Shown here one piece after another: positions 9,896-20,654 of a stretch of 54,529 nt of DNA (positions within the stretch are counted from its first letter, which is position 1; the number at the start of each line of letters is the position of its first letter). The DNA is from Coxiellaceae bacterium. GTDB taxonomy: Bacteria > Pseudomonadota > Gammaproteobacteria > UBA9339. A program made the position numbers and the translations under genes. The notes under the pieces were generated by a model. It saw nothing but the letters and a program-made list of their open reading frames with translations, did no database searches and was not told where the DNA came from. The stretch covers positions 1 to 54,529 of the forward strand of contig JAISGM010000005.1 of assembly GCA_031263085.1 (NCBI GenBank). The letters run 5' to 3'.

Positions 9896-10821
9896 GTTGA
9901 CTTGCTACCTTTAACTAATGAAGGAATAGTTAGATTATTTATTATAGCGAGAGTCTCTTTAAGGCTAGGAAGCTTTGGTTGTAAATCTACTTGCTGTAAT
10001 TCTTTAAATGTCTCTAGAATAGAAGTTAATGCAACTCTATCTGCAACCAAATATCTAATAATTAAATTAATAGCTCCTTCTAAACATTCGCGATAAAGCT
10101 GATTTTGCCGATTTATAACTGCTAACTCGGCTTGCAATAACTTGGTTTGAATAGTGAGGTGCATTATAACTTCTTGTTCTGGCAGTAACGTTTCAATCGC
10201 TTGATGTCTTATAATTACTATGTCTTTTAGTGCCTTAATGGTACTTATAAAAAAACGCTGCCTTAAAGTCATATTGACAGAAGAATTGCGATCTATATCT
10301 GATTCTGTATCTGGTATGAATTGCTTGATTCTAACAGGCATAGCATTAATCTTTTTACTAAGAATTTCTATTTTAGAAATTAATGAGAAAATATTAGTTA
10401 TCGGTAATGCTTGTAAATTTACTATGTCTTTATCCAAACTATTCTTAATTATTGATAATTCAGAAACATTGGTATACTGTTTGGCCATCAACAAACACGC
10501 TAAAGCAAGTTCTGTATCTTTGGTAGTATTTAAAGATAGATCAGCTATATATACAAGATGTTTAATAATCATTAAATGCCAATCATTGGTTGTGATATTT
10601 TTAATTGGCTGAATAGCATGATATGTTTCTTGGAAACTATTTTGAAGTTGATCGTATCTATTCTGTAATTGTCTTAATTCACTATGAATTTCTTCAATTT
10701 GCTTCTCTTTGGTTTCAATCTTATCTATAACGAAATTTAAACCGAGATAACCACAAACAACTAAAACCAATACCAAAATAAAACCTAGTGAACGGAAAAA
10801 GATTTTCAATTGTATTGACAT
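9892..10821 (-). CDS. hemX: HemX-like membrane-anchored protein
   Basis: This 309-residue protein has one N-terminal membrane helix at about 8-30, a coiled coil at about 31-65 rich in E, K and Q, and a periplasmic helical domain that includes the HemX-type stretch with paired leucines and alanines near 80-115. E. coli HemX is longer (393) mainly through a variable tail. Despite its old name as a uroporphyrinogen methyltransferase it has no methyltransferase motif. Identity rests on topology and its ATGA-coupled neighbour hemY, so it is less sure than most. hemC and hemD are not upstream; 410 non-coding bases are. Confidence 0.8.
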   Translation of the reverse strand: MSIQLKIFFRSLGFILVLVLVVCGYLGLNFVIDKIETKEKQIEEIHSELRQLQNRYDQLQNSFQETYHAIQPIKNITTNDWHLMIIKHLVYIADLSLNTTKDTELALACLLMAKQYTNVSELSIIKNSLDKDIVNLQALPITNIFSLISKIEILSKKINAMPVRIKQFIPDTESDIDRNSSVNMTLRQRFFISTIKALKDIVIIRHQAIETLLPEQEVIMHLTIQTKLLQAELAVINRQNQLYRECLEGAINLIIRYLVADRVALTSILETFKELQQVDLQPKLPSLKETLAIINNLTIPSLVKGSKST

Positions 10822-11231
10822 AATTAATCCCGAATAATATCGTCTAATTTTATCCTAATCGTAAGCTTCATCTAAGAATAACCGTATATTAATATGAAAT
10901 TGATATTAATATATAATACTTTTATAATATTGATAAATGACGTTAATTAACGTAATTAATTATAATCTATAACACCTGAGCCCATCATATCATCATTCAA
11001 TGATATACTTATAGTACGAAGATTATTATGAAATAAATAACTTATTTGAAGCGAAATAATCTCATCAATGTTGCTATTAATTGTCTATGCTCAGCAAAAC
11101 ATTTAAGACTTTGAAGAGCAGCAATTATCTTATCCGTCATAATTCAATAATAAATTGACTTCAAAGAAATGGAGTTAGAGTAACTTAAGATGGATTAGGG
11201 ACACAAATGTGTCCCTAATGAATTAATAATA
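10822..11231. other. Empty 410-base region between skp and hemX
   Basis: No convincing gene. It must carry the promoter for the hemX-pyk unit; a weak candidate on the minus strand is TTAGAT, 17 bases, TAAAAT shortly before hemX. A perfect 14-base palindrome ACGTTAATTAACGT lies at 10940-10953. A 32-codon minus-strand ORF at 11042-11140 has no ribosome binding site and I do not accept it as a gene. The strong hairpin at 11194-11219 is listed separately. Confidence 0.5.
11194..11219 (-). terminator. Strong hairpin 12 bases after the skp stop
   Basis: Perfect 11-base arms (ATTAGGGACAC and its complement) around a four-base loop AAAT, just downstream of skp. It is the most GC-rich intergenic stem I saw, but no T-run follows it on the minus strand. 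It may protect the 3' end of the skp mRNA, act with Rho, or be a remnant of a small repeat element, rather than being a classical terminator. Confidence 0.5.
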
Positions 11232-11822
11232 TTACTCCTTTAATCGCTTGGAAACACTATTAGTAATATCAAATTCTTTTTTATTATAAACTAGACTAGC
11301 TTTGGTAATTACTAAATCAAGTTGTTCTTCAACAGCTACCTTGGCTACCACTTCCTCAACTTTTTTGATAACACTTTTCATAACATCGTTTTGGGCAGCA
11401 GTAACATCCTCCTGAAACTTAGCTTGCTTTTCTTGAAGCTCCTTTTGTTGCGCTATAATCTTTTGTTGCTCCTTCTTTTGATCATCTGACTTCATGGTAG
11501 GACTATTTTTACTAAACATTTCAATGGAAGTACGAAACTTTCTCTGAAGATCATCTAGCTCTTTCTCATATGGTCCAAATCTCTTCTTTAATTTAGTTTT
11601 AGCATCTGCTAATTGCGATGAATCAAGCAAAACTTTGTTTAAATCTATCACTCCAATTCTAGCTACAATTCTGGTTTTAGGAAAAACTCTAGTTTCAGAT
11701 ACTGATACCGTTTGCTCTCTTAGATCATTACCAGCTACGACAGTAGTCGTTAATCCAGCAAAAACTGAAACGCTTAGCAGTAAAAAAAACGTTGGTATTG
11801 TAAATATTTTCTTCATCGACAT
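11232..11822 (-). CDS. skp: Skp/OmpH-type periplasmic chaperone
   Basis: Skp trimers hold unfolded outer-membrane proteins in the periplasm. The 196-residue product starts with a signal peptide (basic MSMKK, hydrophobic core to about residue 23, probable cleavage at VFA or VVA). The mature part has the conserved IGVIDLNKVLLDS strand, a long charged coiled coil (about 75-160) rich in K, E and Q, and the closing strand LDLVITKASLVY. GGAG lies seven bases before the ATG at 11822, which selects that start over the ATG two codons later. It stands alone, whereas in relatives it sits between bamA and lpxD. Confidence 0.9.
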   Translation of the reverse strand: MSMKKIFTIPTFFLLLSVSVFAGLTTTVVAGNDLREQTVSVSETRVFPKTRIVARIGVIDLNKVLLDSSQLADAKTKLKKRFGPYEKELDDLQRKFRTSIEMFSKNSPTMKSDDQKKEQQKIIAQQKELQEKQAKFQEDVTAAQNDVMKSVIKKVEEVVAKVAVEEQLDLVITKASLVYNKKEFDITNSVSKRLKE

Positions 11823-12146
11823 ATCATTTCTCCAAGAAATTTTAACTTCATTTCTTATATCATATTACTAGAATTTTTGCTATGTACTTTCGTAATTAAT
11901 TTATTTTTGATAAATATCATTCTAAGAAACAGATTAATTTTTAGTTAATTAATAAACAGCATTTAGTATTATAAAAAGCGCGAAACCAATTGAAACTATC
12001 AACCACAGTAGATTGCGTTCCTCAAATAGTAAATACCAACTTAAATTTTAATTTAATTATCGATTGATATAGTAGAACAAATTTTAGTAGTAAATAATTT
12101 AAGTTATTTATTTCAAGCGCGTGTTATAACAAAATTATATACTTGT
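11823..12146. other. Empty 324-base region between skp and uvrA
   Basis: AT-rich and without an ORF or RNA gene that I can support. It should hold the skp promoter and the 3' end of the uvrA transcript. A TATGATATAAG stretch about 30 bases before skp could supply a -10 box, but I see no good -35 partner. Confidence 0.45.
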
Positions 12147-14987
12147 TTAAAATTTAATATGTTTTTTTAATTTTTTCATTAAGAATTTTCCAGTATGGGA
12201 ATGGCGATTTTTAGCTATCTGTTCTGGAGTACCAACAGCCACTATTTTACCTCCATTATCTCCTCCATCAGGACCGAGATCAATAATCCAATCAGCAGTT
12301 TTAATTACATCAAGATTATGTTCGATAACAACTACAGTATCGCCATTATCACGCAACTTATGTAATACCAATAACAATTGTTTTATATCATGTAGATGGA
12401 GACCAATTGTAGGTTCATCAAGAATATATAGAGTCTTTCCAGTATCGCGACGTGATAACTCTTTCGCCAATTTTATTCGTTGAGCCTCCCCGCCAGACAA
12501 AGTAGTAGCACTCTGGCCCAAAGGAATATATGCTAAACCAACTTCAATAAGAGTTTGTAATTTACGAGAAATTATTGGAATTGTAGCAAAAAACTCTGAT
12601 GCTACTTCTACTGACATTGCTAAAACTTCTGCAATATTTTTATTCTTATACTCTATCTCTAAGGTTTCTCGATTGTATCTCTTACCTTGACAAACATCGC
12701 ACGTAACATAGATATCTGGCAAAAAATGCATTTCTACTTTAATTAATCCCTCACCCAAACAAGCCTCACACCTACCTCCTGCAACATTAAAACTAAATCT
12801 TCTTGACTTGTAATTGCGTACCCTAGATTCCATCGTATTAGCAAAAAGATTTCGAATTTCGACAAATAATCCAGTATAAGTAGCAGGATTGGATCGAGGA
12901 GTAGAACCAATAGGATTTTGATCAATAGAAATAACTTTATCCAGATATTCAAAACCAGTTATTCGATCATAAGTTTTAGGTAGTGTAAAAATAGCATGAT
13001 TAAAGGTACGAGCAGCCACTGGGTATAAAATATCATTAATCAAACTAGATTTACCTGAACCAGAAATTCCTGTTATACAAGTGAATAAACCAATAGGTAT
13101 ATCAACATTGATATTTTTTAAATTATTTTGTTTAGCTCCGATAATTCGGATAATACGACTTGAATTATATGATATACGCTCCTTAGGAACTGTAATTCCT
13201 AGTTCACCAATTAAATATTTACCAGTCAAGGTAGATCCGCTCCGTAATAAAGCTTGAGTGGTTCCCTGAAAAATAACTTTTCCTCCGTGAATTCCTGCTC
13301 CATTTCCTATATCAACAATATAATCTGCAATTAACATTGCCGCTTCATCATGTTCTACTATAATAACAGTGTTCCCTAAATCACGTAAATTAACTAGAGT
13401 CTTTAAAAGTTGTTCATTATCACGTTGATGTAATCCAATAGTTGGTTCATCCAAAATATATATCACCCCAATTAATCCAGAACCGAGTTGACTGGCTAAT
13501 CTAATTCTTTGAGATTCACCTGAAGATAAAGTTTCGGCACCTCGATTTAAACTTAAATATCCTAGACCGACATTCAATAAAAAATTAAGGCGACTATTAA
13601 TTTCTTCTAAAATTTTAAAACTAATCTCACCTCGTTTACCTGGTAACTTTAATGAAGAAAGAAATGCTAAAGCTTGTGTAATAGGCAAAGAAGTAATTTC
13701 TGCAATATTTTTATTTCCAATAAACACATGATTGGCCTCGTTTTTTAAACGAGTACCTCCACATTCGTCGCAAATAGTAATACTTAAATACTTACTTAAT
13801 ATTTCACGTATTGCTTCCGATTCAGTGTTTTGATAACGTCGTGATAAATTATGAACTACCCCTTCAAATGGATGTATACTATTAATTTTAGACGAATCAC
13901 TTAAATGGTAATTAAAAATTATTTTTTCGTCACCGCTTCCGTAAAAAATAATTTTTTTAATTTTTTCTGGTAAAGATTTAAACGGTAAATTGAGATCAAA
14001 ATGATAATGATTAGCTAACGATGTTAGCAAAGAAAAATAATAAAGATTTTTACGATTCCAGTTGCAAACTGCGCCATTAGCTAAACTTAAATTTTGATCA
14101 ATTAAAATTTTTTCCGAAGAGAACGATCGTTTAGCCCCTAAACCATTGCAACTCAAACAAGCCCCAATTGGACTATTAAAAGAAAACAAGCTTGGCTCAA
14201 GTGCAGTTATGCTATAACCACAAAACGGACAAGAAAATTTAGCCGAAAAAACTTTATCTTCAGTCTTATCGTTGTACTGAACTAAAACGTGAACTATACC
14301 ATTTGTTAAACGCAAAGCCGTTTCAAATGATTCTGCAATTCTTAATTTTATTTCTGGATTAACTTTCATACTATCTATCACTACCTCAACAGTATGAGCA
14401 TGACGCAAATTTAAAATTGAAGCTTTATCAAGCTCAATAATTTTTCCATCAATACGAACACGAACAAATCCTTGTCTTTGTAGATTAGCAAACAATCTAG
14501 CGCACCCATCTTTACGAACATTAGTCATCGGAGCCAACAAAGTAATACTAGTTTGCAAAGGTAACGCTAAAACACTATCTGTCATTTGACTAACAGTTTG
14601 CGCTTCTAAAACAATTTGATGTCTAGGACAACATGGGGAGCCTACTCGAGCATAAAGCAAGCGAAGATAATCATAAATTTCAGTTACTGTGCCCACTGTC
14701 GAACGCGGACTACGAGATATCGATTTCTGTTCTATGGCGATTGCCGGAGATAATCCAGTAATTAGATCAACGTCTGGTTTTTCCAGAACTGCTAGAAATT
14801 GACGAGCATGAACTGATAAAGATTCAACATATCGTCTTTGTCCTTCTGCGTACAAAGTATCAAAAGCTAATGATGATTTTCCAGAACCAGAAATACCAGT
14901 AATTACTATCAGTTTATTTCTTGGTAAATCAACATTAATATTTTTTAAATTGTTAGTACGCGCACCACGAATAGAGATATTCGACAT
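12147..14987 (-). CDS. uvrA: UvrABC excinuclease subunit A
   Basis: DNA damage sensor of nucleotide excision repair, an ABC-type ATPase dimer. The 946-residue product (E. coli 940) shows both ATPase halves: Walker [10 protein letters not shown] near residue 31 and again near 640, and the signatures LSSGESQR and LSGGEAQR, each followed by an ILDEPT Walker B. Zinc-binding CxxC pairs lie near 254 and 737. I choose the ATG at 14987 over the TTG one codon earlier. The gene begins three bases after the ctpA stop, so it is probably read from the gpmI-envC-ctpA transcript. uvrB and uvrC are not in the window. Confidence 0.97.
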   Translation of the reverse strand: MSNISIRGARTNNLKNINVDLPRNKLIVITGISGSGKSSLAFDTLYAEGQRRYVESLSVHARQFLAVLEKPDVDLITGLSPAIAIEQKSISRSPRSTVGTVTEIYDYLRLLYARVGSPCCPRHQIVLEAQTVSQMTDSVLALPLQTSITLLAPMTNVRKDGCARLFANLQRQGFVRVRIDGKIIELDKASILNLRHAHTVEVVIDSMKVNPEIKLRIAESFETALRLTNGIVHVLVQYNDKTEDKVFSAKFSCPFCGYSITALEPSLFSFNSPIGACLSCNGLGAKRSFSSEKILIDQNLSLANGAVCNWNRKNLYYFSLLTSLANHYHFDLNLPFKSLPEKIKKIIFYGSGDEKIIFNYHLSDSSKINSIHPFEGVVHNLSRRYQNTESEAIREILSKYLSITICDECGGTRLKNEANHVFIGNKNIAEITSLPITQALAFLSSLKLPGKRGEISFKILEEINSRLNFLLNVGLGYLSLNRGAETLSSGESQRIRLASQLGSGLIGVIYILDEPTIGLHQRDNEQLLKTLVNLRDLGNTVIIVEHDEAAMLIADYIVDIGNGAGIHGGKVIFQGTTQALLRSGSTLTGKYLIGELGITVPKERISYNSSRIIRIIGAKQNNLKNINVDIPIGLFTCITGISGSGKSSLINDILYPVAARTFNHAIFTLPKTYDRITGFEYLDKVISIDQNPIGSTPRSNPATYTGLFVEIRNLFANTMESRVRNYKSRRFSFNVAGGRCEACLGEGLIKVEMHFLPDIYVTCDVCQGKRYNRETLEIEYKNKNIAEVLAMSVEVASEFFATIPIISRKLQTLIEVGLAYIPLGQSATTLSGGEAQRIKLAKELSRRDTGKTLYILDEPTIGLHLHDIKQLLLVLHKLRDNGDTVVVIEHNLDVIKTADWIIDLGPDGGDNGGKIVAVGTPEQIAKNRHSHTGKFLMKKLKKHIKF

Positions 14988-14990
14988 CAA

Positions 14991-16328
14991 TTATTCATCT
15001 TGCTTGATAACATTTTGGCTTTTTAGGATATTGAGAGCTTCGTACAATTGATAATCTGTATAAGCTAATTCTACGTTAGTTGACAAAACTTGTTGTCTAC
15101 CATCTTTATCATCACTTTCAATATGGCCAACTAAAGCCATTTCATTAAATTTCGGCATATCTCGATTACTACTACGAGTAAATTGCATATCCTCTACTAC
15201 AATATCAGGATTAATTCCTTTAGCTTGGATCGATCTTCCGTTAGGAGTATAATAAAGAGCTGTAGTTAATTTTATTGCTCCTAATGATATCCTATTTTTA
15301 TCGAGCGGAATCAAAGTCTGTACAGAGCCTTTACCAAAACTAGTAGTACCAGCTATTATAGCACGTTTATGATCCTGTAAAGCACCGGCTACCACTTCTG
15401 ATGCCGAAGCTGAACCCCCATTAATTAAAACCACTATCGGAATACCCCTGATTATATCACCAACTGTAGCTTTAGCAGATACTCGTGATTCTTTAGATTG
15501 ACCCTTAGTATAGACAATTAAACCATCATCCTTAAGAGAGGATGCATCAAGAAAATTATTAGCTACCTTGATTGCAGAAACTAATAACCCTCCAGGATTG
15601 TTTCTGAGATCCAAAACCAACCCTTTGATTCCACCAACAGATTTTAATCTTTTCTGCATTTTTTTAATAGCTTCTACTAAATCACTTTCAGTTTGCTCCT
15701 GAAAATATGCTATCCTGATATAGCCATAAGATGATTCTAATATTCGTTCTTTAATGGTAGGTGCCTTGATAATTTCACGTCGCAATTTGAATATTATAGG
15801 TTTGCTGACATTTTTACGAATAATCGTTAGACTGAGATCAGTTCCTTTTTTACCGCGCATCATAGTAATAGCATGACGCACAGTCATATCATGTACAAGC
15901 TGATTATCAATCTGGATAATATAATCGTTTGATCTTACTCCGGCCTTATATGCTGGACTATCCTCGATAGGGGCAATCACTCTAATAGCTCCATGATCTG
16001 GAACAACTTCAACTCCTATGCCACCGAACTTACCTACTGTCTCCATTTCCAACTCTTTTAGATCTTCGGAATTAAGATAAGAAGAATGTGGATCAAGACT
16101 AAAAAGCATACCACTAACAGCTTGATTGAGCAAAAACTCATTATCAAGTGGTTTATAATAATGCTTTTTTACTTCATCTATAACTAAAGAAAGATTTCCC
16201 AGGCTCACTGGCGAATTCCCTTTTCGAATATCATTTTTTACAATACTATTACTCAAAACAGTTTGATGATTAAAGACGAGTAAACACAGAACAAGAGCAA
16301 CAGAAGATAATTTCACATTTTTACACAT
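14991..16328 (-). CDS. ctpA: Carboxyl-terminal processing protease (S41 family)
   Basis: Periplasmic serine protease that trims C termini of envelope proteins and, in several gammaproteobacteria, limits peptidoglycan hydrolases. The 445-residue product has a signal peptide (cleavage probably after VLS, residue 26), a PDZ domain at about 100-172 and the S41 core. The catalytic serine is Ser308 in NGGSASASE and the lysine is Lys333 in FGKGSVQ, 25 residues apart as in characterised members. It lies after gpmI and envC, which is the usual order, and runs directly into uvrA. Confidence 0.95.
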   Translation of the reverse strand: MCKNVKLSSVALVLCLLVFNHQTVLSNSIVKNDIRKGNSPVSLGNLSLVIDEVKKHYYKPLDNEFLLNQAVSGMLFSLDPHSSYLNSEDLKELEMETVGKFGGIGVEVVPDHGAIRVIAPIEDSPAYKAGVRSNDYIIQIDNQLVHDMTVRHAITMMRGKKGTDLSLTIIRKNVSKPIIFKLRREIIKAPTIKERILESSYGYIRIAYFQEQTESDLVEAIKKMQKRLKSVGGIKGLVLDLRNNPGGLLVSAIKVANNFLDASSLKDDGLIVYTKGQSKESRVSAKATVGDIIRGIPIVVLINGGSASASEVVAGALQDHKRAIIAGTTSFGKGSVQTLIPLDKNRISLGAIKLTTALYYTPNGRSIQAKGINPDIVVEDMQFTRSSNRDMPKFNEMALVGHIESDDKDGRQQVLSTNVELAYTDYQLYEALNILKSQNVIKQDE

Positions 16329-16467
16329 AAAAATATTCTATTCCATCCATAAAACAACGATCTAGAGTTTAAGATCCGCCACTTCATAAGGCCATCTTTC
16401 CATAGAATTCACAAAAATCACAAACTCTACAGTTTATAGGATAACATACTATTTTATAACTAGCTAC

Positions 16468-17601
16468 TTATATCTTATTTTGTAAATTCTCAGGATTAAT
16501 TGGTTTACCATGATAACGAATAGCGAAATAAAGACCAGGCTCATCAGAATCACTTTTTCCAACAGTAGAAATTACCTCCCCACTATAAACTTTATCATTT
16601 AGTTTTTTAAAACAACTTTTGTTATAGCCATAAAGACTCATATAACCATTACCGTGATCAATAATTAAAAGTGCTCCGTAACCACTAAGCCAACCAGCGT
16701 AAATAATCCTACCAGAAGAAATTGCGCGCACTTCCTGACCTTCAGGAGCTCTAATAATAATACCATTCCATCTCCAAGAACTCTGTTCAATTGAATTACC
16801 GAAATGAGTAATAATTACTCCTGGTGTTGGCCAAATAAAAGATTTATGAGACCATACATGAGACGAAACTGGCGCAGCTACTTTAGTACGAGGAATTATT
16901 CTGCTGATTAATTCTTCTAGATTTCTCTTAGCAAGCAATAAGTTATTTAATCTCTTATTCTGAGACGCTATATTATTTTGTAATAAATTTAAAATTTTCT
17001 TATGCTCTTCTCTAACCTTACTTAATTCCTGTTTCTGTATCACTTGCTTCTTTTTTATTTTCTCCAAATTCAAAGTTTCTAGTTTAATTTTTATTTTATT
17101 TTGCTCTAGATTCTCAAAAGCCTCTCTAATATCATGCATTTCCGAAAAATGAGCCATAAAAACATACTCATGATAGGTAGAGATCACTCTAGGAGTTATT
17201 GCCTCATTTCCCATTACAATAATTTTTAAATACTGATCTTGTTGTATCAAATACATCAATCTAATTTGATCAGTAAGTTTATTTTGTACTTTCTTCAATT
17301 CATTTTGTTTATATAATTGTTCTCCAGACAATTTTATTAAAATCTTCCTTTGATTTTGGAGATTTTCTATTGTCTTCTTATAAGAGACTTCAAGCAAAGA
17401 TATTTTTTTTCGAAGGATATTTAATTGTTGCTTAACCGAGGATTGCTGCTTTCTCTTCTGAGCAATATCATTTTTGATGTTGTTAATTTGATATAAAACA
17501 CTATCAAGTTCATTGGCATTATTATTTCCAAAAACTAAAGGTGGGAAACAAGTACTCAAGAACATCATTATCCCTATTATTATTGCGATATAATTCTGCA
17601 T
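16468..17601 (-). CDS. envC: EnvC-like amidase activator with degenerate LytM domain
   Basis: The 377-residue product has a signal peptide (to about residue 25), two long coiled-coil segments (about 30-120 and 165-235) and a C-terminal LytM/M23 fold starting at WPTPG. The zinc ligands of active M23 peptidases are replaced: the first HxxxD region reads RWNGIII, the HxH region reads YGYNK, and the last His is Tyr in LYFAIRY. This matches EnvC, which activates cell-division amidases rather than cutting peptidoglycan itself. It starts 14 bases after gpmI. The 138 bases before ctpA hold nothing I recognise. Confidence 0.92.
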   Translation of the reverse strand: MQNYIAIIIGIMMFLSTCFPPLVFGNNNANELDSVLYQINNIKNDIAQKRKQQSSVKQQLNILRKKISLLEVSYKKTIENLQNQRKILIKLSGEQLYKQNELKKVQNKLTDQIRLMYLIQQDQYLKIIVMGNEAITPRVISTYHEYVFMAHFSEMHDIREAFENLEQNKIKIKLETLNLEKIKKKQVIQKQELSKVREEHKKILNLLQNNIASQNKRLNNLLLAKRNLEELISRIIPRTKVAAPVSSHVWSHKSFIWPTPGVIITHFGNSIEQSSWRWNGIIIRAPEGQEVRAISSGRIIYAGWLSGYGALLIIDHGNGYMSLYGYNKSCFKKLNDKVYSGEVISTVGKSDSDEPGLYFAIRYHGKPINPENLQNKI

Positions 17602-17615
17602 TGATTTTTTTGCTT

Positions 17616-19169
17616 TTAATTAATTAACTTGATGATACTTTCTCCTGTCATATCTAATGGCTTAGTTATCCCCATAAGATACAATAACGTTGGCGCCACA
17701 TCTATTAATTTACCAATTGCTTTTGTCGCCACCGCTTGTCTCCCAACATAAATAAATGGAACTAAATTAGTAGTGTGTGCTGTATGAACTTCATAAGTTA
17801 AATTATCAATCATCTGTTCAGCATTACCGTGATCTGCGACAATGATCATTTCTCCTCCGATTTTTTGTATAACCTCAATTATTCTACCAAGACAACTATC
17901 TATAACTTCAATAGCTTTAATAGTAGGCACTAGTTTACCAGTGTGACCAATCATATCAGGGTTAGCATAATTACAAATAATCACATCATATTTTTTATCA
18001 AAAAGTGCGACTACCAATTCATCAGTAACAGTTAATGCGCTCATTTCTGGTTGCAAATCATAAGTAGTTACCTTAGGTGAAGGTACTAAAATTCTATCTT
18101 CTCCACTAAATGGCTGCTCTCTGCCACCATTAATAAAAAAAGTAACATGAGCATATTTTTCAGTTTCAGCTATCCTGAGTTGTGTTAAATTATTTTGCTC
18201 TATAATTTCGCCGAAAACATTCTTCAAATTATCAGTCGGATAAGCAATTTCGGTCTTTAAATCAGAGGCATACTCTGTCATGGTCACATAATTAGTAAGT
18301 TTCGGCATCAACTTTCGCTCAAAACCACTAAATTCTTGATCAATGAAAGCATAACTCAATTCTCTACAACGATCGGAACGAAAATTCATAAAAACAACCG
18401 CATCATTATCTTTAACTGTAAACGGCGGCATAGTTAATTCATGAATAGCTGTAGGCCTAACAAATTCATCGGTTTCATTTCTAGCATATGCAGCCTCAAG
18501 AGCTACCTTAGCATCAGAAAAATGATACTCTGATTTTCCTAAAGTAAATAAATCATAAGCTAATTTAACACGATCCCATCGTTTATCGCGATCCATACCA
18601 TAATAACGCCCACTAATGGATACGATCTTGCCTCCATTCAGTTCCTGCATTTTGTTCAACATTGATTGGATCGGTCCAATCGCAGATTTTGGCGGCGTAT
18701 CGCGACCATCAAGCAAAGCGTGAACATAAACTTTACTAAGCTTTCGTTTTATTGCTAACTCCACCATCGCCTCTATATGAGTATTTCTGCTATGTACGCC
18801 GCCATTAGACAACAACCCAAAAATATGTAACGCGCCATCGGAAGATAAAACATCATCTATCATCTTATTTAAAACTGAATTATCAAAAAATTCCCCGGTT
18901 GCAACCGCAAGATCAATCTTTGTCAAATCCTGCAAAATAGGACGTGCAGCTCCAATATGTAAATGACCAACCTCTGAATTACCCATTTGATCAGGAGGTA
19001 ATCCAACATCCAATCCTGACGCTGAAAGTAAAGCATGCGGATAATTATGCCATAATTTATCGAAATTAGGTTTATGAGCTGATACAATGGCATTACCATT
19101 TAAGTTTTCACTATATCCCCATCCATCTAAAATCAAAAGTAGTATTGGGCGACGCATCAATCTAGTCAT
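17616..19169 (-). CDS. gpmI: Cofactor-independent phosphoglycerate mutase
   Basis: Interconverts 3- and 2-phosphoglycerate, linking Pgk to enolase. The 517-residue protein (E. coli 514) has the metal-site LDGWG with Asp15, the catalytic serine Ser65 in GNSEVGH, DGRDTPP and the late metal motifs NYANPDMIGHTG and VADHGNAE. The ATG at 19169 is preferred over one four codons later because GGAG lies 11 bases before it. It heads the gpmI-envC-ctpA-uvrA run and faces yibN across 97 bases. It supplies the glycolytic step missing from the tkt-gap-pgk-pyk unit. Confidence 0.97.
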   Translation of the reverse strand: MTRLMRRPILLLILDGWGYSENLNGNAIVSAHKPNFDKLWHNYPHALLSASGLDVGLPPDQMGNSEVGHLHIGAARPILQDLTKIDLAVATGEFFDNSVLNKMIDDVLSSDGALHIFGLLSNGGVHSRNTHIEAMVELAIKRKLSKVYVHALLDGRDTPPKSAIGPIQSMLNKMQELNGGKIVSISGRYYGMDRDKRWDRVKLAYDLFTLGKSEYHFSDAKVALEAAYARNETDEFVRPTAIHELTMPPFTVKDNDAVVFMNFRSDRCRELSYAFIDQEFSGFERKLMPKLTNYVTMTEYASDLKTEIAYPTDNLKNVFGEIIEQNNLTQLRIAETEKYAHVTFFINGGREQPFSGEDRILVPSPKVTTYDLQPEMSALTVTDELVVALFDKKYDVIICNYANPDMIGHTGKLVPTIKAIEVIDSCLGRIIEVIQKIGGEMIIVADHGNAEQMIDNLTYEVHTAHTTNLVPFIYVGRQAVATKAIGKLIDVAPTLLYLMGITKPLDMTGESIIKLIN

Positions 19170-19266
19170 ATTTTTTTATTCTCCAAGTTGCAACTATAGA
19201 ATTTACATATATACTTAGTCATTAATTAATTACCATTAATTATTATTACTACGTAATATTTCTACT

Positions 19267-19716
19267 ATGATACAACAGATTTTCCAATTTATATACCGCC
19301 ATTGGATTTTATGCTCTGCAGGGATAGTAGTGTTACTTATGCTAATAATCGAGGAATTAAAAGAAAAATCCAACGGCGCCACTAGAGTATCTATCCAAGA
19401 AGCCGCTTTATTACTAAATAGAAAAAACGCCGTTGTGATAGATTTGCGCACTCAACAATCTTTCTCTAATGGTTATATTTTAGGAGCCATAAATATACCC
19501 ATAAACGAATTAGAACATAATATAAAAAAACTTGAGTCATATAAAAACGATTCTTTAATTTTAGTTGATAATAATGAGTTAAATCCTTCTGCGATAAACA
19601 TTAAATTACGCAAACATGGATTCACTAAAATTAATGTTTTAGCCGGAGGATTGAATGCATGGAAAGACGCGCGAATGCCACTAACGCAAGATATAGCTTT
19701 TAAGAAACAGAGCTAG
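19267..19716 (+). CDS. yibN: YibN-like membrane-anchored rhodanese-fold protein lacking the catalytic cysteine
   Basis: The 149-residue product has an N-terminal membrane helix (about 10-28) and one rhodanese fold: SIQEAALLL, VVIDLRTQQSF, GYILGAINIP and the closing LAGGLNAWKDA. Where active rhodaneses have a cysteine loop such as YC-x-G-x-R, this protein reads LVDNNELNPSA, and the loop has no cysteine. It should not transfer sulfur. In E. coli yibN neighbours gpmI, grxC and secB; here only the divergent gpmI remains. I take it as the YibN orthologue by fold, anchor and position. Confidence 0.88.
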   Translation: MIQQIFQFIYRHWILCSAGIVVLLMLIIEELKEKSNGATRVSIQEAALLLNRKNAVVIDLRTQQSFSNGYILGAINIPINELEHNIKKLESYKNDSLILVDNNELNPSAINIKLRKHGFTKINVLAGGLNAWKDARMPLTQDIAFKKQS

Positions 19717-19765
19717 AAAAATTGTAATGCGAGACCGGAGTCATCATAGATAATTAAAATTCCTT

Positions 19766-20638
19766 TTAATCTCTACGAATCAATGCAAACTTTAATTTTC
19801 TAATAGCATTTTCTTCTATCTGACGTACCCGTTCTGCTGAAATACTATATCTTGCAGCCAAATCATGCAGTGTAGCTTTATGTTCTTGTAACCAACGTTG
19901 CTCCAAAATATCACGACTTCTTTTATCCAAACAAGCCAGGCCACTAGACAAACGAGCACTGGTTATGCTATCAATCTCATTATCAGAAATTTCATCTATA
20001 GGATTTTTGGTATTAGCTGTCAGATATTGAACCGGTGAACAATCAGCTTCGTCGGTATTATCGTCATGAATATCGAATGCTAAATCTATATTATGCATTC
20101 TTGCCTCCATATGGCGAACTTCACTTGGGGTGACATTTAATTCATGAGCAATGTGTAATATTTCATCCTCATTAAACCAATTAAACTTTTTTGGGACACG
20201 TCGAAGATTGAAAAATAATTTACGCTGAGCTTTAGTAGTGGCTATCTTTACCATTCGCCAATTACGTATAACAAATTCATGAATCTCAGCTTTAATCCAA
20301 TGGACTGCAAACGACACTAACCTTACACCCAAAGATGGATTAAAACGCTTAACAGCCTTCATCAAGCCAATATTACCCTCTTGAATCAAATCAGCCTTAG
20401 ACAAACCATAACCAAGATAACTTTTAGCGACATGAACAACAAAACGAAGATGCGCTAACACTAATTGGCGAGCAGCATTTAAATCACCATTATCACGAAA
20501 TCTATTAGCTAGCTCTATTTCTTCAGCAGTTGTTAGTAACGGTATTTGATTGACCCAGCCAATATACGCGTCTATACTACCGATAGCTGGTAACACAACT
20601 AATGTTTTAGAATTACAATGTTTAGAAGATTTCTTCAT
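19766..20638 (-). CDS. rpoH: RNA polymerase sigma factor RpoH (sigma-32)
   Basis: Heat-shock sigma factor. The 290-residue protein (E. coli 284) shows sigma region 2 with [19 protein letters not shown], the RpoH box QRKLFFNLR that separates sigma-32 from RpoD, and the region 4.2 helix-turn-helix SAERVRQIEENA. The start ATG at 20638 has a TATAAT box (20655-20660) only 17 bases ahead, implying a very short leader. The known E. coli thermosensor needs a folded 5' region, so that exact control is unlikely here. A 7-4-7 inverted repeat at 19753-19770 spans the stop. Confidence 0.97.
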   Translation of the reverse strand: MKKSSKHCNSKTLVVLPAIGSIDAYIGWVNQIPLLTTAEEIELANRFRDNGDLNAARQLVLAHLRFVVHVAKSYLGYGLSKADLIQEGNIGLMKAVKRFNPSLGVRLVSFAVHWIKAEIHEFVIRNWRMVKIATTKAQRKLFFNLRRVPKKFNWFNEDEILHIAHELNVTPSEVRHMEARMHNIDLAFDIHDDNTDEADCSPVQYLTANTKNPIDEISDNEIDSITSARLSSGLACLDKRSRDILEQRWLQEHKATLHDLAARYSISAERVRQIEENAIRKLKFALIRRD

Positions 20639-20654
20639 ACTTCGATTCTAGCAC

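Noticed and set aside
11042-11140. 32-codon minus-strand ORF between skp and hemX
   Set aside because: Too short, no ribosome binding site and no recognisable motif; could be a gene remnant but I cannot support it.
16468-16860. EnvC C-terminal domain as an active M23 zinc peptidase
   Set aside because: All zinc-ligand positions I can align are replaced (N, I, Y), so it fits the non-catalytic amidase activator.
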